Position numbers and translations under genes: made by a program
Notes under the pieces: model-generated
Seen by the model: the letters and a program-made list of their open reading frames with translations, nothing else
Told to the model about the DNA's origin: nothing
The model's database searches: none
NCBI RefSeq assembly: GCF_900101435.1
Contig: NZ_FMZH01000004.1
Location: 436,615 to 500,614, forward strand
Direction of reading: 5' to 3'
From: Pedobacter soli
Lineage (GTDB): Bacteria; Bacteroidota; Bacteroidia; Sphingobacteriales; Sphingobacteriaceae
DNA length: 64,000 nucleotides
In this document: in pieces, positions 36,779-46,034 of the stretch
Layout of the letters: every line of letters starts with the position of its first letter
Numbering within the stretch: the first letter of the stretch is position 1

Positions 36779-37929
36779 TACCTGTAACCAAACCCTTTTT
36801 GCCTAAGCAGGCAGATTTTAAAAGCTATGTAAGTAGCATTTGGGCCAGACAGTGGCTCACCAATAACGGACCATTGGTAAACGAACTGGAAATAAAGTTA
36901 CAACAGTATTTGGCGCTCCCGCATTTACTTTATGTTACCAACGGTACAATAGCCCTGCAGCTGGCCATACAGGCTTTAGAAATTAAGGGAGAAGTAATTA
37001 CCACGCCTTTTTCTTTTGTGGCTACCACCAGCAGCATTGTTTGGCAGGGATGCAAACCGGTATTTGTAGATATAGATGAAGAAACGCTTAACATTGATCC
37101 GGATAAAATTGAAGCCGCTATAACGCCCAGAACAACAGCTATTTTAGCAACACATGTATTTGGTAACCCTTGCGATATTGATGCGATAGACCGCATTGCT
37201 AAAAAACACAACTTAAAGGTAGTTTACGATGCTGCACACTGTTTTGGTACCCAGTATAAAGGCAAATCGATTTTTGCCTATGGCGATGTAAGTACAACCA
37301 GTTTCCACGCTACCAAACTTTTCCATACGATAGAAGGTGGCGCGGTATTTACACAAAATCCTGATATTTTAAAAAGAATGGCGCTCATGCGCAACTTTGG
37401 ATACAGCGGGGTAGATACTTTCTCAGAACTGGGAACCAACGCTAAAAACTCAGAGTTTCATGCTGCAATGGGCTTATGTAACCTCAACTATGTCGATCAG
37501 ATCCTGAATAAGCGCAAAGAACTATCACAGCATTATGCCATGCGCCTCAACAAAATTGACGCTCAGTTTCAGGTAATACAAGCGGATACCGATTTCAATT
37601 ATGCTTACTTCCCGGTTATTTTCCGGTCAGAAGAAATTATGCTTGATACCATGAAACAGCTCGAACTGGTTCAGGTGTATTGCAGAAGGTACTTTTATCC
37701 ATCACTGTCGGCGTTGCCTTACATCGATAAAATAAACATGCCTATTTGCGATTCGATTGCCAAACGCATCATGTGTCTGCCACTGTACCATACACTAACC
37801 AGCGCCGATCAGGACCTGGTGGTGAGAATTATTTTAAGAACTCAGAATTACCGCAAAAAACAAGTTGTTAAACTTGCCGATTATGGCCATCTCGTTAATG
37901 GCAGCAGGGTTGCGGTAAATGGACGTTAA
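36775..37929 (+). CDS. DegT/DnrJ/EryC1/StrS-family sugar aminotransferase
   Basis: The 384-residue PLP enzyme has IPVTKPFLPKQ at the N terminus and VTNGTIALQLAIQAL, then VVYDAAHCFG (cofactor-contacting Asp) and the Schiff-base Lys in SFHATKLFHTIEGGA (Lys181). Family members transfer an amino group from glutamate to a nucleotide-linked keto sugar, or act as dehydratases; the keto sugar could come from the CapD/WbpM-type enzyme at the far end of the locus. It overlaps the flippase gene by 4 bases and abuts the next gene. Confidence 0.9.
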   Translation: MIPVTKPFLPKQADFKSYVSSIWARQWLTNNGPLVNELEIKLQQYLALPHLLYVTNGTIALQLAIQALEIKGEVITTPFSFVATTSSIVWQGCKPVFVDIDEETLNIDPDKIEAAITPRTTAILATHVFGNPCDIDAIDRIAKKHNLKVVYDAAHCFGTQYKGKSIFAYGDVSTTSFHATKLFHTIEGGAVFTQNPDILKRMALMRNFGYSGVDTFSELGTNAKNSEFHAAMGLCNLNYVDQILNKRKELSQHYAMRLNKIDAQFQVIQADTDFNYAYFPVIFRSEEIMLDTMKQLELVQVYCRRYFYPSLSALPYIDKINMPICDSIAKRIMCLPLYHTLTSADQDLVVRIILRTQNYRKKQVVKLADYGHLVNGSRVAVNGR

Positions 37930-38813
37930 TGTCATCATTTATTATGGAACCGAACCACAACGATATCATGGTGAGCATTTTTTGCATCACCTATAACCAC
38001 AGTAAATTTATAGCCAAAGCACTTGATGGTTTCCTGATGCAGCAATGCAACTTCAAAACTGAAATAATAATAGGCGACGACTGTTCTACAGATGGCACTG
38101 CCGAAATTATTGACGACTATGTTGCCCGATACCCAGGCAGGATTACCCGTTTAAAAGCACCCAAAAATATCGGCGCCACTCAGAATGTAATTCGTGTGGC
38201 GCTCGAAACCAAAGGGAAATACGTAGCCACCTGTGATGGCGATGATTATTGGACTGATCCGTATAAGTTGCAAAAACAGGTTGATTTTTTAGAAAACAAC
38301 CCTGATTACGTCATGTGTTGTCACTACACCCGCGAAATTAATTTTGATGATACTGAGGTGTTTTACTTGGATTTTAATCCCGTTCCCTTAAAGTATAGCT
38401 TTAGCGATTTGATCATCAATAAACAAGTAGAAACCTGCACTGCAACCATTCTGTACAGAAATATCGAACCCATTAAAAATTTGTATAAAAACGAATGGTT
38501 TTTAAAATGCCATGCCTGCGATAAGTTTCTGAAGTTGTACTGCACCTGGGTAACCGGTAAAAAGATTTATGTATTACCTGAAGTAATGAGCTGCTACAGG
38601 CGCCATCCGGGTGGTATATGGAGCCCGGTTTCTTATGTGCCGTTAAAGAAAATGCAGCTGAGCGACTTTAACATCATTGCAAAGATTTTTACCTACACAG
38701 GTTTGCAAAAAATTAAGCTTTTGCATTTCTACTTAAAAAGGTACTTCCTCTTCGAAGTAAAACATAAAACATTTGGAAACGCTTTCCAGACCATTAAAAC
38801 GATTGTAAATTAA
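37929..38813 (+). CDS. Family 2 glycosyltransferase
   Basis: The 294-residue protein opens with the GT-A core IMVSIFCITYNHSKFIAKAL, then EIIIGDDCSTDGTAEIIDDY and the metal-binding VATCDGDDYWTDP (DxD-type) near residues 98-110. It has no membrane segment. It should add one sugar of the repeat unit on the cytoplasmic face. It starts at the last base of the aminotransferase stop codon region; an internal ATG at 37944 (MEPNHND) is an alternative start. Confidence 0.9.
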   Translation: MSSFIMEPNHNDIMVSIFCITYNHSKFIAKALDGFLMQQCNFKTEIIIGDDCSTDGTAEIIDDYVARYPGRITRLKAPKNIGATQNVIRVALETKGKYVATCDGDDYWTDPYKLQKQVDFLENNPDYVMCCHYTREINFDDTEVFYLDFNPVPLKYSFSDLIINKQVETCTATILYRNIEPIKNLYKNEWFLKCHACDKFLKLYCTWVTGKKIYVLPEVMSCYRRHPGGIWSPVSYVPLKKMQLSDFNIIAKIFTYTGLQKIKLLHFYLKRYFLFEVKHKTFGNAFQTIKTIVN

Positions 38814-38819
38814 TTAGAA

Positions 38820-39914
38820 ATGGCTACCAGATTATGCTTCGTAATAAACAGTTTAGAAGGTGGTGGAGCTGAAAGGGTAATTAGCAACCTGGCAAATCAC
38901 TTTAGCAGCAAAGATTGCAATGTTACAGTGATTTGCCTCAATAAAGCTCAGGTTAAATATCAGCTAAATGAGCAGGTAAAAATTGTAAACCTCCTCGAGA
39001 GGAAAGACAATCATAATAGCTTCAATAGAATTAGGTATGCTTTCTTAACTTTTTACAGGCTACTAGCATTATTAAAAAAAGAAAAGCCCGACTGTACCAT
39101 CTGTTTTATGACCTCGGCAAACATCTGGGCAGGTTTATGTTGCATGATTTTAGGCCTGCCGTATCTGGTTTCCGAAAGAACAGCACCAGACAGCACTTTA
39201 AATCAGTACAATAAATTTTTCCAATGGTTTGTATTTCATATTTACAGGAAATCAAAAGCGATTGTGCTACCTGCATTTGGTATGTTTAATGGATTTAAGC
39301 GGATTAAGCAGTTTGAAACGCTGTATAATTTTAAAACGATATACAATCCGATTCATCAGTTTGTAAAACCAAATCCCGGATCAGTTAACAGCAAACCTTT
39401 TATGCTGTCGGTGGGCAGGCTAAGTCACGAAAAAGGTTTTGACAGGCTAATCGAAGCCTACCATCTTTTGCAGTTAAGGGATACAGATCTCATCATATTG
39501 GGTGAAGGACCTGAACGCACAGCTTTAGAAGCGCAAATTGCTGCTTTGAACCTGGATGGCAAAGTAAAGCTGATTGGCTTTAAATCAAACCTGCAGGATT
39601 ACTATGCTCAGGCTACTGTTTTTGTACTACCATCGCGAAACGAAGGTTACCCCAATGCCTTGGTAGAAGCCATGGGGATGGGCTGCCCTTGTGTAGCCAT
39701 GAATTGCGAATTCGGACCCTCAGAAATAATTGAGGACGGCGTTAACGGTTTTCTGATAGAACAGGATAATGTACCTGCACTTTCATTAGCTATAGATAAA
39801 CTGCTAAATAACAGCGAGCTAAAAAAACAATTTTCTGATAGGGCTAAGCGCATTAACGAAACCAACTCTATTGAAAAAATCTCAGCCAACTGGGAAGAAT
39901 TAATACTGTCATGA
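38820..39914 (+). CDS. Family 4 glycosyltransferase
   Basis: The 364-residue GT-B protein has the N-terminal loop FVINSLEGGGAERVISNLA, the second-domain start FMLSVGRLSHEKGFDRLIEA and the E-x7-E block PSRNEGYPNALVEAMGMGCP near residues 275-294. These are hallmarks of retaining GT4 enzymes. It acts in assembly of the repeat unit and overlaps the polymerase gene by 4 bases. Confidence 0.92.
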   Translation: MATRLCFVINSLEGGGAERVISNLANHFSSKDCNVTVICLNKAQVKYQLNEQVKIVNLLERKDNHNSFNRIRYAFLTFYRLLALLKKEKPDCTICFMTSANIWAGLCCMILGLPYLVSERTAPDSTLNQYNKFFQWFVFHIYRKSKAIVLPAFGMFNGFKRIKQFETLYNFKTIYNPIHQFVKPNPGSVNSKPFMLSVGRLSHEKGFDRLIEAYHLLQLRDTDLIILGEGPERTALEAQIAALNLDGKVKLIGFKSNLQDYYAQATVFVLPSRNEGYPNALVEAMGMGCPCVAMNCEFGPSEIIEDGVNGFLIEQDNVPALSLAIDKLLNNSELKKQFSDRAKRINETNSIEKISANWEELILS

Positions 39915-41128
39915 CCAAAAAAATAATGTTTCTCTTTTTGTTGTTTGGCTATGTTTACGCAACAACCTTCAACATCTTCATGACAGGGGTTTTCAGGATC
40001 CCTGCGCCAGTGGTTTTTCTGGCTCCGCTTATCTACTTCTACCGGACAGAGATTACACACTTCTCCTACGGTAAAGAGCTGATGGTAATTTTTGTAGCGG
40101 CGCTGTTTTTCTATTTGATTGGACAGGCTGATATAACGGGTTTTTTCGCCTTACTCATTGTTGCAGGTTGCTTTGCCTTACTTTTTAACTATGTTATTGG
40201 CACCAACCTGAAGCGGATGAATATTGCAATTGCCTTTTTCTTTGGGGTTTTACTGCTTTCGGGATTGATCATGTTTATAGATCACCAGTACAACATGGCG
40301 CCCATCAGATCGCTTTTAGCACAGGAAGATGTTTTGCAGTCGCCTGCAGGTATATCGAGCACCATCTTTACCTTCGGCTATCAAATGGCGGCACTAACAC
40401 CTTTCATGGTAGTTAATGCTGTGCTTTTTAAACGCAGCTGGCTGCTTAACCTACTCTTGTTCGGCTTGTCTTTGTGCCTTATTTTCTTTGGTATGCAGCG
40501 GTCGGTCTTGGTTGCCTTTATCGTTGTGGTCGGTTTGTTTTTTTTAAGCTATTACAAATTCAAGTCAATTTTATTATTTGGCTTACTTGCCGGCGTATTC
40601 TTTATTGCACAAAGCTCACTCGAGCAGTTTTCGGGCGATAAAAAACAACAAAACATATTAAATAAAAGTGCCGAAAACGCTAAAGGGAAAGAAGAAAGGG
40701 GCGATTTAATGGGCGAAAATATACAGATCATTGCCGATTACCCTTTTGGTTTGCTTTTTTATGGTAAAACCTGGAATGATGTGGTGCAGCACAATTTTGT
40801 TTATAAGAAAGGCCCTATAGTAATTACCTCGCACAATGCTTATTTAATGTTCATTACTTACCTGGGGCCATTACTAGGCTTTATTTTACTCATCTTATTA
40901 TACCATAAAGTCGGCAAGGTAGTTTTTTATGCTTTTCTGCATGTAAAGGATAAGAAAAATGCAATGCTCGTCTGCTTAAGCTGTTCATTTATAGCGATAT
41001 CAATCAATTCATTTTTTCATAACGAATGGCTTTTGGCTACGAGCGGACCTACATTGTTTTTATACTTTGCTATTTTACAGCTCTCTAAAATCAAAATGGA
41101 AGACCCCATTTTGATCCAATACAATTAA
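39911..41128 (+). CDS. Wzy-like polysaccharide polymerase (O-antigen ligase/polymerase superfamily)
   Basis: The 405-residue membrane protein has about ten hydrophobic segments and, between late helices, a large soluble loop (about residues 235-300, QFSGDKKQQNILNKSAENA to HNFVYKKGPI) followed by VITSHNAYLMFITYLG, the spot where ligase/polymerase proteins have a conserved His. Sequence conservation in Wzy is always low, so the call rests on topology, on the loop and on its place among GT and flippase genes. Confidence 0.78.
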   Translation: MTKKIMFLFLLFGYVYATTFNIFMTGVFRIPAPVVFLAPLIYFYRTEITHFSYGKELMVIFVAALFFYLIGQADITGFFALLIVAGCFALLFNYVIGTNLKRMNIAIAFFFGVLLLSGLIMFIDHQYNMAPIRSLLAQEDVLQSPAGISSTIFTFGYQMAALTPFMVVNAVLFKRSWLLNLLLFGLSLCLIFFGMQRSVLVAFIVVVGLFFLSYYKFKSILLFGLLAGVFFIAQSSLEQFSGDKKQQNILNKSAENAKGKEERGDLMGENIQIIADYPFGLLFYGKTWNDVVQHNFVYKKGPIVITSHNAYLMFITYLGPLLGFILLILLYHKVGKVVFYAFLHVKDKKNAMLVCLSCSFIAISINSFFHNEWLLATSGPTLFLYFAILQLSKIKMEDPILIQYN

Positions 41129-41187
41129 CGATTTAAGCATTCTGCATCCCGGCGGACCTTTTAACAAACAAACTAAATTTATTGATT

Positions 41188-42462
41188 ATGAATATTCCTT
41201 TTTCTCCTCCGTTTATCGATCAATCAGTAGTTGATCAGGTATTAGATACCCTAAACAACAATTGGATTACTACAGGGCCAAAGGTTAAAGCCCTTGAGCA
41301 GGAAGTAAAGGTAATTACTGGTACAGATGAGGTGATTTGTGTTAATTCCTGGACCTCGGGAGCCATTTTGATGTTAAAATGGTTTGGTGTTAAAGCTGGC
41401 GACGAGGTAATTGTTCCTGCTTATACTTACAGCGCTACAGCATTGGCCGTTTTACATTGTGGCGCAATACCCGTAATGGTTGATGTACTTGATGATTTTA
41501 GTATAGATCCGGAAAAGGTAAAGGCTGCTATAACAACCAAAACAAAAGCCATTATTGCAGTGGATATTGCCGGGTGGCCTTGCGATTATAATGCTTTAAA
41601 GCAAGTGATTAGCGATCCTCATATTCAGAAAAAGTTTAAGTGTAACTCCGAAAAACAATCAAAACTGAATAGAATATTATTGATTTCGGATGCGGCACAT
41701 TCTATTGGTAGTATCTACCTGAATAAACCGGCAGCACAGCACTGCGATGTAACTATATTTTCATTCCATGCAGTTAAAAATATTACTACCGCCGAAGGAG
41801 GTGCCGTTTGCCTTAACCTTCCTGTTCAGTTCGATCACGAAGCGGAGTACACCTATTTAAAAATGTATACACTTAACGGGCAAAACAAAGATGCCTTATC
41901 TAAGTCAAAGGGTGCCGGCTGGCGTTACGATATTCTTTTTCAGGGTTTAAAAATAAACATGCCTGATATTTGTGCTGCTGTTGGCCTTGCACAAATCAGG
42001 AAATATAACAGCGATCTGCTGCCAAAACGCAAGGCTATAGCCAAAAAATACTTTGAAAGTTTTCAGGAGGAGGAGTGGTTTATCAGTCCACCATTAATAA
42101 GCACACAAAGAGAATCTTGCTACCACCTGTTCCCTTTAAGGGTTAAAGGTTTAAGCGAGGAGCAAAGGGATCAGGTAATCGATGATCTGGCTGCCTTAGG
42201 TGTTGCTACAAATGTTCATTTTATACCAATGCCTATGCTTACGCTTTTTAAGGATATGGGTTATAAAATTGAAGACTATCCAATGGCTTATCAAAACTAT
42301 GCCTGCGAAATTTCCTTACCGATTTATCCGCAGTTAACCCAGTCAGAAATCGATTTTATTATCAACTCGGTAGTTAGTTGTGTTCAGATTCAGCTGGACA
42401 AAAATCTCAAAGCGATCGATACCAATGTAGTTGAACTTAAACAAATGGCCGTAGCATCATGA
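41188..42462 (+). CDS. Second DegT/DnrJ-family aminotransferase
   Basis: This 424-residue PLP enzyme has NIPFSPPFIDQSVVDQVL, NNNWITTGPKVKALEQEV, LLISDAAHSIG and the Schiff-base Lys in SFHAVKNITTAEGGAV (Lys197). The ATG at 41188 is preferred to a TTG two codons upstream. It resembles PseC/PglE-like sugar aminotransferases, more so than the first DegT enzyme of the locus, so the polymer may carry two kinds of amino sugar. It overlaps the priming transferase gene by 4 bases. Confidence 0.9.
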   Translation: MNIPFSPPFIDQSVVDQVLDTLNNNWITTGPKVKALEQEVKVITGTDEVICVNSWTSGAILMLKWFGVKAGDEVIVPAYTYSATALAVLHCGAIPVMVDVLDDFSIDPEKVKAAITTKTKAIIAVDIAGWPCDYNALKQVISDPHIQKKFKCNSEKQSKLNRILLISDAAHSIGSIYLNKPAAQHCDVTIFSFHAVKNITTAEGGAVCLNLPVQFDHEAEYTYLKMYTLNGQNKDALSKSKGAGWRYDILFQGLKINMPDICAAVGLAQIRKYNSDLLPKRKAIAKKYFESFQEEEWFISPPLISTQRESCYHLFPLRVKGLSEEQRDQVIDDLAALGVATNVHFIPMPMLTLFKDMGYKIEDYPMAYQNYACEISLPIYPQLTQSEIDFIINSVVSCVQIQLDKNLKAIDTNVVELKQMAVAS

Positions 42463-43061
42463 AAATAGATAAAAAAAGAATATTCGATGTATTGTTTGCA
42501 TCCTTATGCCTGATATTATTTAGTCCGCTTTTAATATTAATCGCTGTCCTGATCAAGCTCGACTCTAGAGGACCGGTTATATTTAAACAAATCAGGGTTG
42601 GGCGAAATATGCGTGATTTTCACCTGATCAAATTCCGGACGATGAAAGTGGCACAAAGTAATAATAGCCTGCTCACCATCGGTAACAGGGATAATCGTAT
42701 CACCAAAGTGGGCTATTGGCTTAGAAAATATAAACTCGATGAGCTGCCCCAGCTGTTAAATGTTTTAAAAGGTCAGATGAGCCTGGTTGGACCGCGTCCA
42801 GAGGTAAGGAAGTATGTAAACATGTACAGCGAAGAACAACGTTATGTACTATCTATAAAACCAGGTATTACTGATTGGGCTTCTGTTGAGTTTTGTAATG
42901 AAAACGAGCTTTTACAACATGCAGAAGATCCCGAAAACTATTATATAGAACGGATCATCCCTGCTAAAATAAAGCAGAATATGCGCTATGTTAAGCAGCA
43001 TGATATTATTACCGATTTTAAGATTATCTGGTTAACGCTAAACAGGATTGTAATCAACTAA
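42459..43061 (+). CDS. Priming phosphoglycosyltransferase (PglC/WcaJ-type sugar transferase)
   Basis: The 200-residue protein has one N-terminal hydrophobic segment (about 9-33) followed by the family core RGPVIFKQIRVGRNMRDFHL, KFRTMK, the catalytic KLDELPQLLNVLKGQMSLVG and PRPEVRKYV. It is a short, PglC-size monotopic enzyme that lacks the extra helices of WcaJ. It attaches the first sugar phosphate to undecaprenyl phosphate and so starts each repeat unit. Confidence 0.93.
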   Translation: MKIDKKRIFDVLFASLCLILFSPLLILIAVLIKLDSRGPVIFKQIRVGRNMRDFHLIKFRTMKVAQSNNSLLTIGNRDNRITKVGYWLRKYKLDELPQLLNVLKGQMSLVGPRPEVRKYVNMYSEEQRYVLSIKPGITDWASVEFCNENELLQHAEDPENYYIERIIPAKIKQNMRYVKQHDIITDFKIIWLTLNRIVIN

Positions 43062-43067
43062 AAAGAT

Positions 43068-44168
43068 ATGTCGGCGCTCCAACAAAATAATAACGAAGAA
43101 GTTAAAGCCAGAAAAAAGGTTTTTTTTGTACTGAGCTCATTAACTTCCGGAGGATCTGAAAGGGTTTTCTGGAACCTGGCCCAGGGATTTAACAAAGATA
43201 AGTTCGAGATTACCATTGTTATTCTCGATTCTACAGTAAATTGCTTTTCGATGGATCTGGATGGCGTAAGGTTTATCGATCTTAAGACCAAAAAGGCTTC
43301 ACGATCTTTCTTTGCTCTATACGCTGTTTTAAAACGCGAAGCACCCTATGCAGTTTTCTCTACTACCGACCATATTAATATCCTGGTTTCGCTGGTAGGC
43401 AGGTTTTTAAATATCCCGATGCTGATTGCAAGGGCTTCGAACATTCCGCACGAGCAGCGCTTGTATGAAGGTTTTAAATCTAAATTTTACGAGCTTTTTG
43501 CAAGTGCAAGTTACAGGGGCTATAAACAGATTGTTTGTCAGTCTGACGAAATGAAGCAATCGCTTATTGATACCTATAATGTAGATCAGAACTTAATTAA
43601 AGTAATTGCCAATCCCGTACTGCTGTCAAATAAGCTTAAAGGTGCCAAAGCCGCTGTTAAAATTTACAAGCTTCTGGTGGTGGCTCGTTTCGCGCTCGAA
43701 AAAGGTTTAGACAGGTTGGTTGAAATTATGGCTGGCCTACCCGAAAATTATCATCTCGATTTTGTAGGCACAGGTGTGCTTAAAGATCAGATAGCCAAAC
43801 AAATTGCAGACAGACAGCTTGGTCACAGGCTCAAAATATTGGGCGAAATTAAAAACATCCACGAAGTAATGGTTCAGCATGATTTAATGGTGCTAAGCTC
43901 GCATACCGAAGGCTTTCCCAATGTGGTGCTTGAGGCACTTACCGTAGGCCTACCCGTAGTAACTTTCAAAGTAAGTGGTATTCCGGGCTTAATTATCGAT
44001 GGTTTTAATGGCTATGTAATTAAGCAGGGCGATTTGGAAGACTTTCGCCAGAAAATTATTCAGGCTTGTACTATCGACAACTGGAAGCCCGAAGCCATCA
44101 GGCAAAATGTATATCAAAAATGTGCACTCGATAAAATCAGTGCCGAATACGAAGAATTAATCAGTTAA
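43068..44168 (+). CDS. Family 4 glycosyltransferase
   Basis: The 366-residue GT-B protein has FVLSSLTSGGSERVFWNLA at the N terminus, KLLVVARFALEKGLDRLVEI at the start of the second domain and SSHTEGFPNVVLEALTVGLP for the donor-binding EX7E. It is likely N-acetylaminogalactan-type or similar; donor and acceptor cannot be told. It starts 6 bases after the priming transferase, in the same operon. Confidence 0.9.
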   Translation: MSALQQNNNEEVKARKKVFFVLSSLTSGGSERVFWNLAQGFNKDKFEITIVILDSTVNCFSMDLDGVRFIDLKTKKASRSFFALYAVLKREAPYAVFSTTDHINILVSLVGRFLNIPMLIARASNIPHEQRLYEGFKSKFYELFASASYRGYKQIVCQSDEMKQSLIDTYNVDQNLIKVIANPVLLSNKLKGAKAAVKIYKLLVVARFALEKGLDRLVEIMAGLPENYHLDFVGTGVLKDQIAKQIADRQLGHRLKILGEIKNIHEVMVQHDLMVLSSHTEGFPNVVLEALTVGLPVVTFKVSGIPGLIIDGFNGYVIKQGDLEDFRQKIIQACTIDNWKPEAIRQNVYQKCALDKISAEYEELIS

Positions 44169-44188
44169 CAACTCAAAAAAATAAAGTT

Positions 44189-46030
44189 ATGTGTGGAATA
44201 TATGGTGCTACTATACCTTACTCAGACGGCGTGGTCCGCGAGAAAATGGCAAGGATCAACTTTCGTGGACCAGATTATACCGGTGTACAACGTTATAACC
44301 AGGTTGTTTTTGCCCATAACCGCTTAGCCATTATTGATCTCGATGCACGCTCTAACCAGCCTTTTTCGTACCTGCACCTGCATATCGTTTTCAATGGCGA
44401 AATATACAATTACAAAGATATCCGTAAAGCGCTCGAAGCTAAAAACTACCAGTTTAGAACCAGCTCCGATACCGAAGTAATTTGTGCCGCCTATCTTGAA
44501 TATGGGGCCGACTGCCTTACATATTTCAATGGCATGTTTGCTTTTGTAATTTACGATACACTGAAAAATGAACTTTTTGGTGCCCGCGATCGTTTTGGCA
44601 AAAAACCTTTTTATTATGCGCACGAACACGGCACTTTCGAATTCGCCAGTCAGCCTTCGCAAATCAGTATCGACCGCGATTTAAGTGTAGATGAAGATGC
44701 CATTAGCCAATACTTAATTTGGGGCTATGTTCCTCAGCCACAATCTATCTGGCAAAATGTTAAGCAATTGCCAGCCGCTAATTACTTTACTTACAATCTC
44801 CAAACCGATAAACTTAAAATAACCGAATACTGGACTTTAGATTACGGCTGGAAAAACAAGTTTGCCGGTACTTACGAAGAGGCTAAAGAAGCTTTGGCAC
44901 TTATTATTGCCGATTCGGTTAAAATCAGGATGAATGCAGATGTGCCGCTTGGGGTTTTCCTTTCGGGTGGTATCGATTCTTCGCTCGTAGCCGCTTTAGC
45001 AACCAAAGAAATCGATCACGTAAAAACCTTCTCCATTAAATTCAACGAAAAAGGTTTTGATGAAAGTGCTTACGCCAATCAGGTAGCCAAACATTTAGGC
45101 ACCGATCACCATACCATTGAATGTAATTATGATGATGGCATACAACTAATCGAGAACTTTAACCGCTATTACGACGAACCCTTTGCTGATTCGAGTGCTA
45201 TACCCACCATGCTGTTGAGCAAAAGCACCCGGGCACATGTAACCGTAGCTTTAAGTGGCGATGCCGGCGATGAAGCTTTCCTGGGCTATCACCGATATAA
45301 ATGGATTAAACAGGTAAGTAGTTTATTTTACGCGCCACATGCAGTAAGAAAAGCTTTTGCCGGCTTAATTAACCAATCGCCAAGTTACCGGCACAAGCTT
45401 ATTGCCATGGGCATTTCTATGGAAGATGTAGAAAAGCTTTATGTAAAAATGTTTGGCAATATGGAAAACTCGTGGGTAAAACAACCCGATCTGGCCAAAT
45501 ATAATCCCTTGATGCACATTTTAACTAATCCATCAAAGCCTTTGCTGGAGCGTGTTTCTGATTTCGATATTAAAACTTATTTAAACGGCGATATTAATAC
45601 CAAGGTAGACCGCGCATCTATGGCTTTTTCATTAGAATCGCGCTCACCTTTAATGGATTACCGGGTAATTGAGTTTTCGCGCACTTTGCCTACGCACTTT
45701 AAATACAGCAGCGGTAACCAAAAACGGATTTTAAAAGATCTTTTGTTTGAGCGCGTACCTGCACACATGTTCGATAGGCCAAAAGCAGGTTTTACCATGC
45801 CATTTCAAAACTGGTTCAGAAATGAGCTTAAAGATTATGTAATGGATAACCTCTCTGCTGATAATTTAAAAAACATTCCTGGTATCCATGTAAAAAGAAC
45901 ACAGGAAATTATTAATGAACACATGACAGGGAAATGGAACCGTTATCCGCAAATCTGGAAATTACTGGTGCTGTCGCAATGGCTCATTAAGAACAAAACA
46001 AACGCTAAAAAAATCTCACTAGTCGCTTAA
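44189..46030 (+). CDS. asnB: AsnB-type glutamine-hydrolysing amidotransferase
   Basis: The 613-residue protein has the N-terminal nucleophile Cys2 (MCGIYGATIP), a class II glutaminase domain (RGPDYTG, GARDRFGKKPFYY) and the ATP-pyrophosphatase loop FLSGGIDSSLVAALA of the synthetase domain (about 256-270). It is full length for asparagine synthetase. Inside a glycan operon such homologues, like WbpS of Pseudomonas O-antigen loci, amidate uronic acids; that role is plausible here because a uronic-acid dehydrogenase is present. Biosynthetic asparagine supply cannot be excluded. Confidence 0.88.
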   Translation: MCGIYGATIPYSDGVVREKMARINFRGPDYTGVQRYNQVVFAHNRLAIIDLDARSNQPFSYLHLHIVFNGEIYNYKDIRKALEAKNYQFRTSSDTEVICAAYLEYGADCLTYFNGMFAFVIYDTLKNELFGARDRFGKKPFYYAHEHGTFEFASQPSQISIDRDLSVDEDAISQYLIWGYVPQPQSIWQNVKQLPAANYFTYNLQTDKLKITEYWTLDYGWKNKFAGTYEEAKEALALIIADSVKIRMNADVPLGVFLSGGIDSSLVAALATKEIDHVKTFSIKFNEKGFDESAYANQVAKHLGTDHHTIECNYDDGIQLIENFNRYYDEPFADSSAIPTMLLSKSTRAHVTVALSGDAGDEAFLGYHRYKWIKQVSSLFYAPHAVRKAFAGLINQSPSYRHKLIAMGISMEDVEKLYVKMFGNMENSWVKQPDLAKYNPLMHILTNPSKPLLERVSDFDIKTYLNGDINTKVDRASMAFSLESRSPLMDYRVIEFSRTLPTHFKYSSGNQKRILKDLLFERVPAHMFDRPKAGFTMPFQNWFRNELKDYVMDNLSADNLKNIPGIHVKRTQEIINEHMTGKWNRYPQIWKLLVLSQWLIKNKTNAKKISLVA

Positions 46031-46034
46031 CAAT

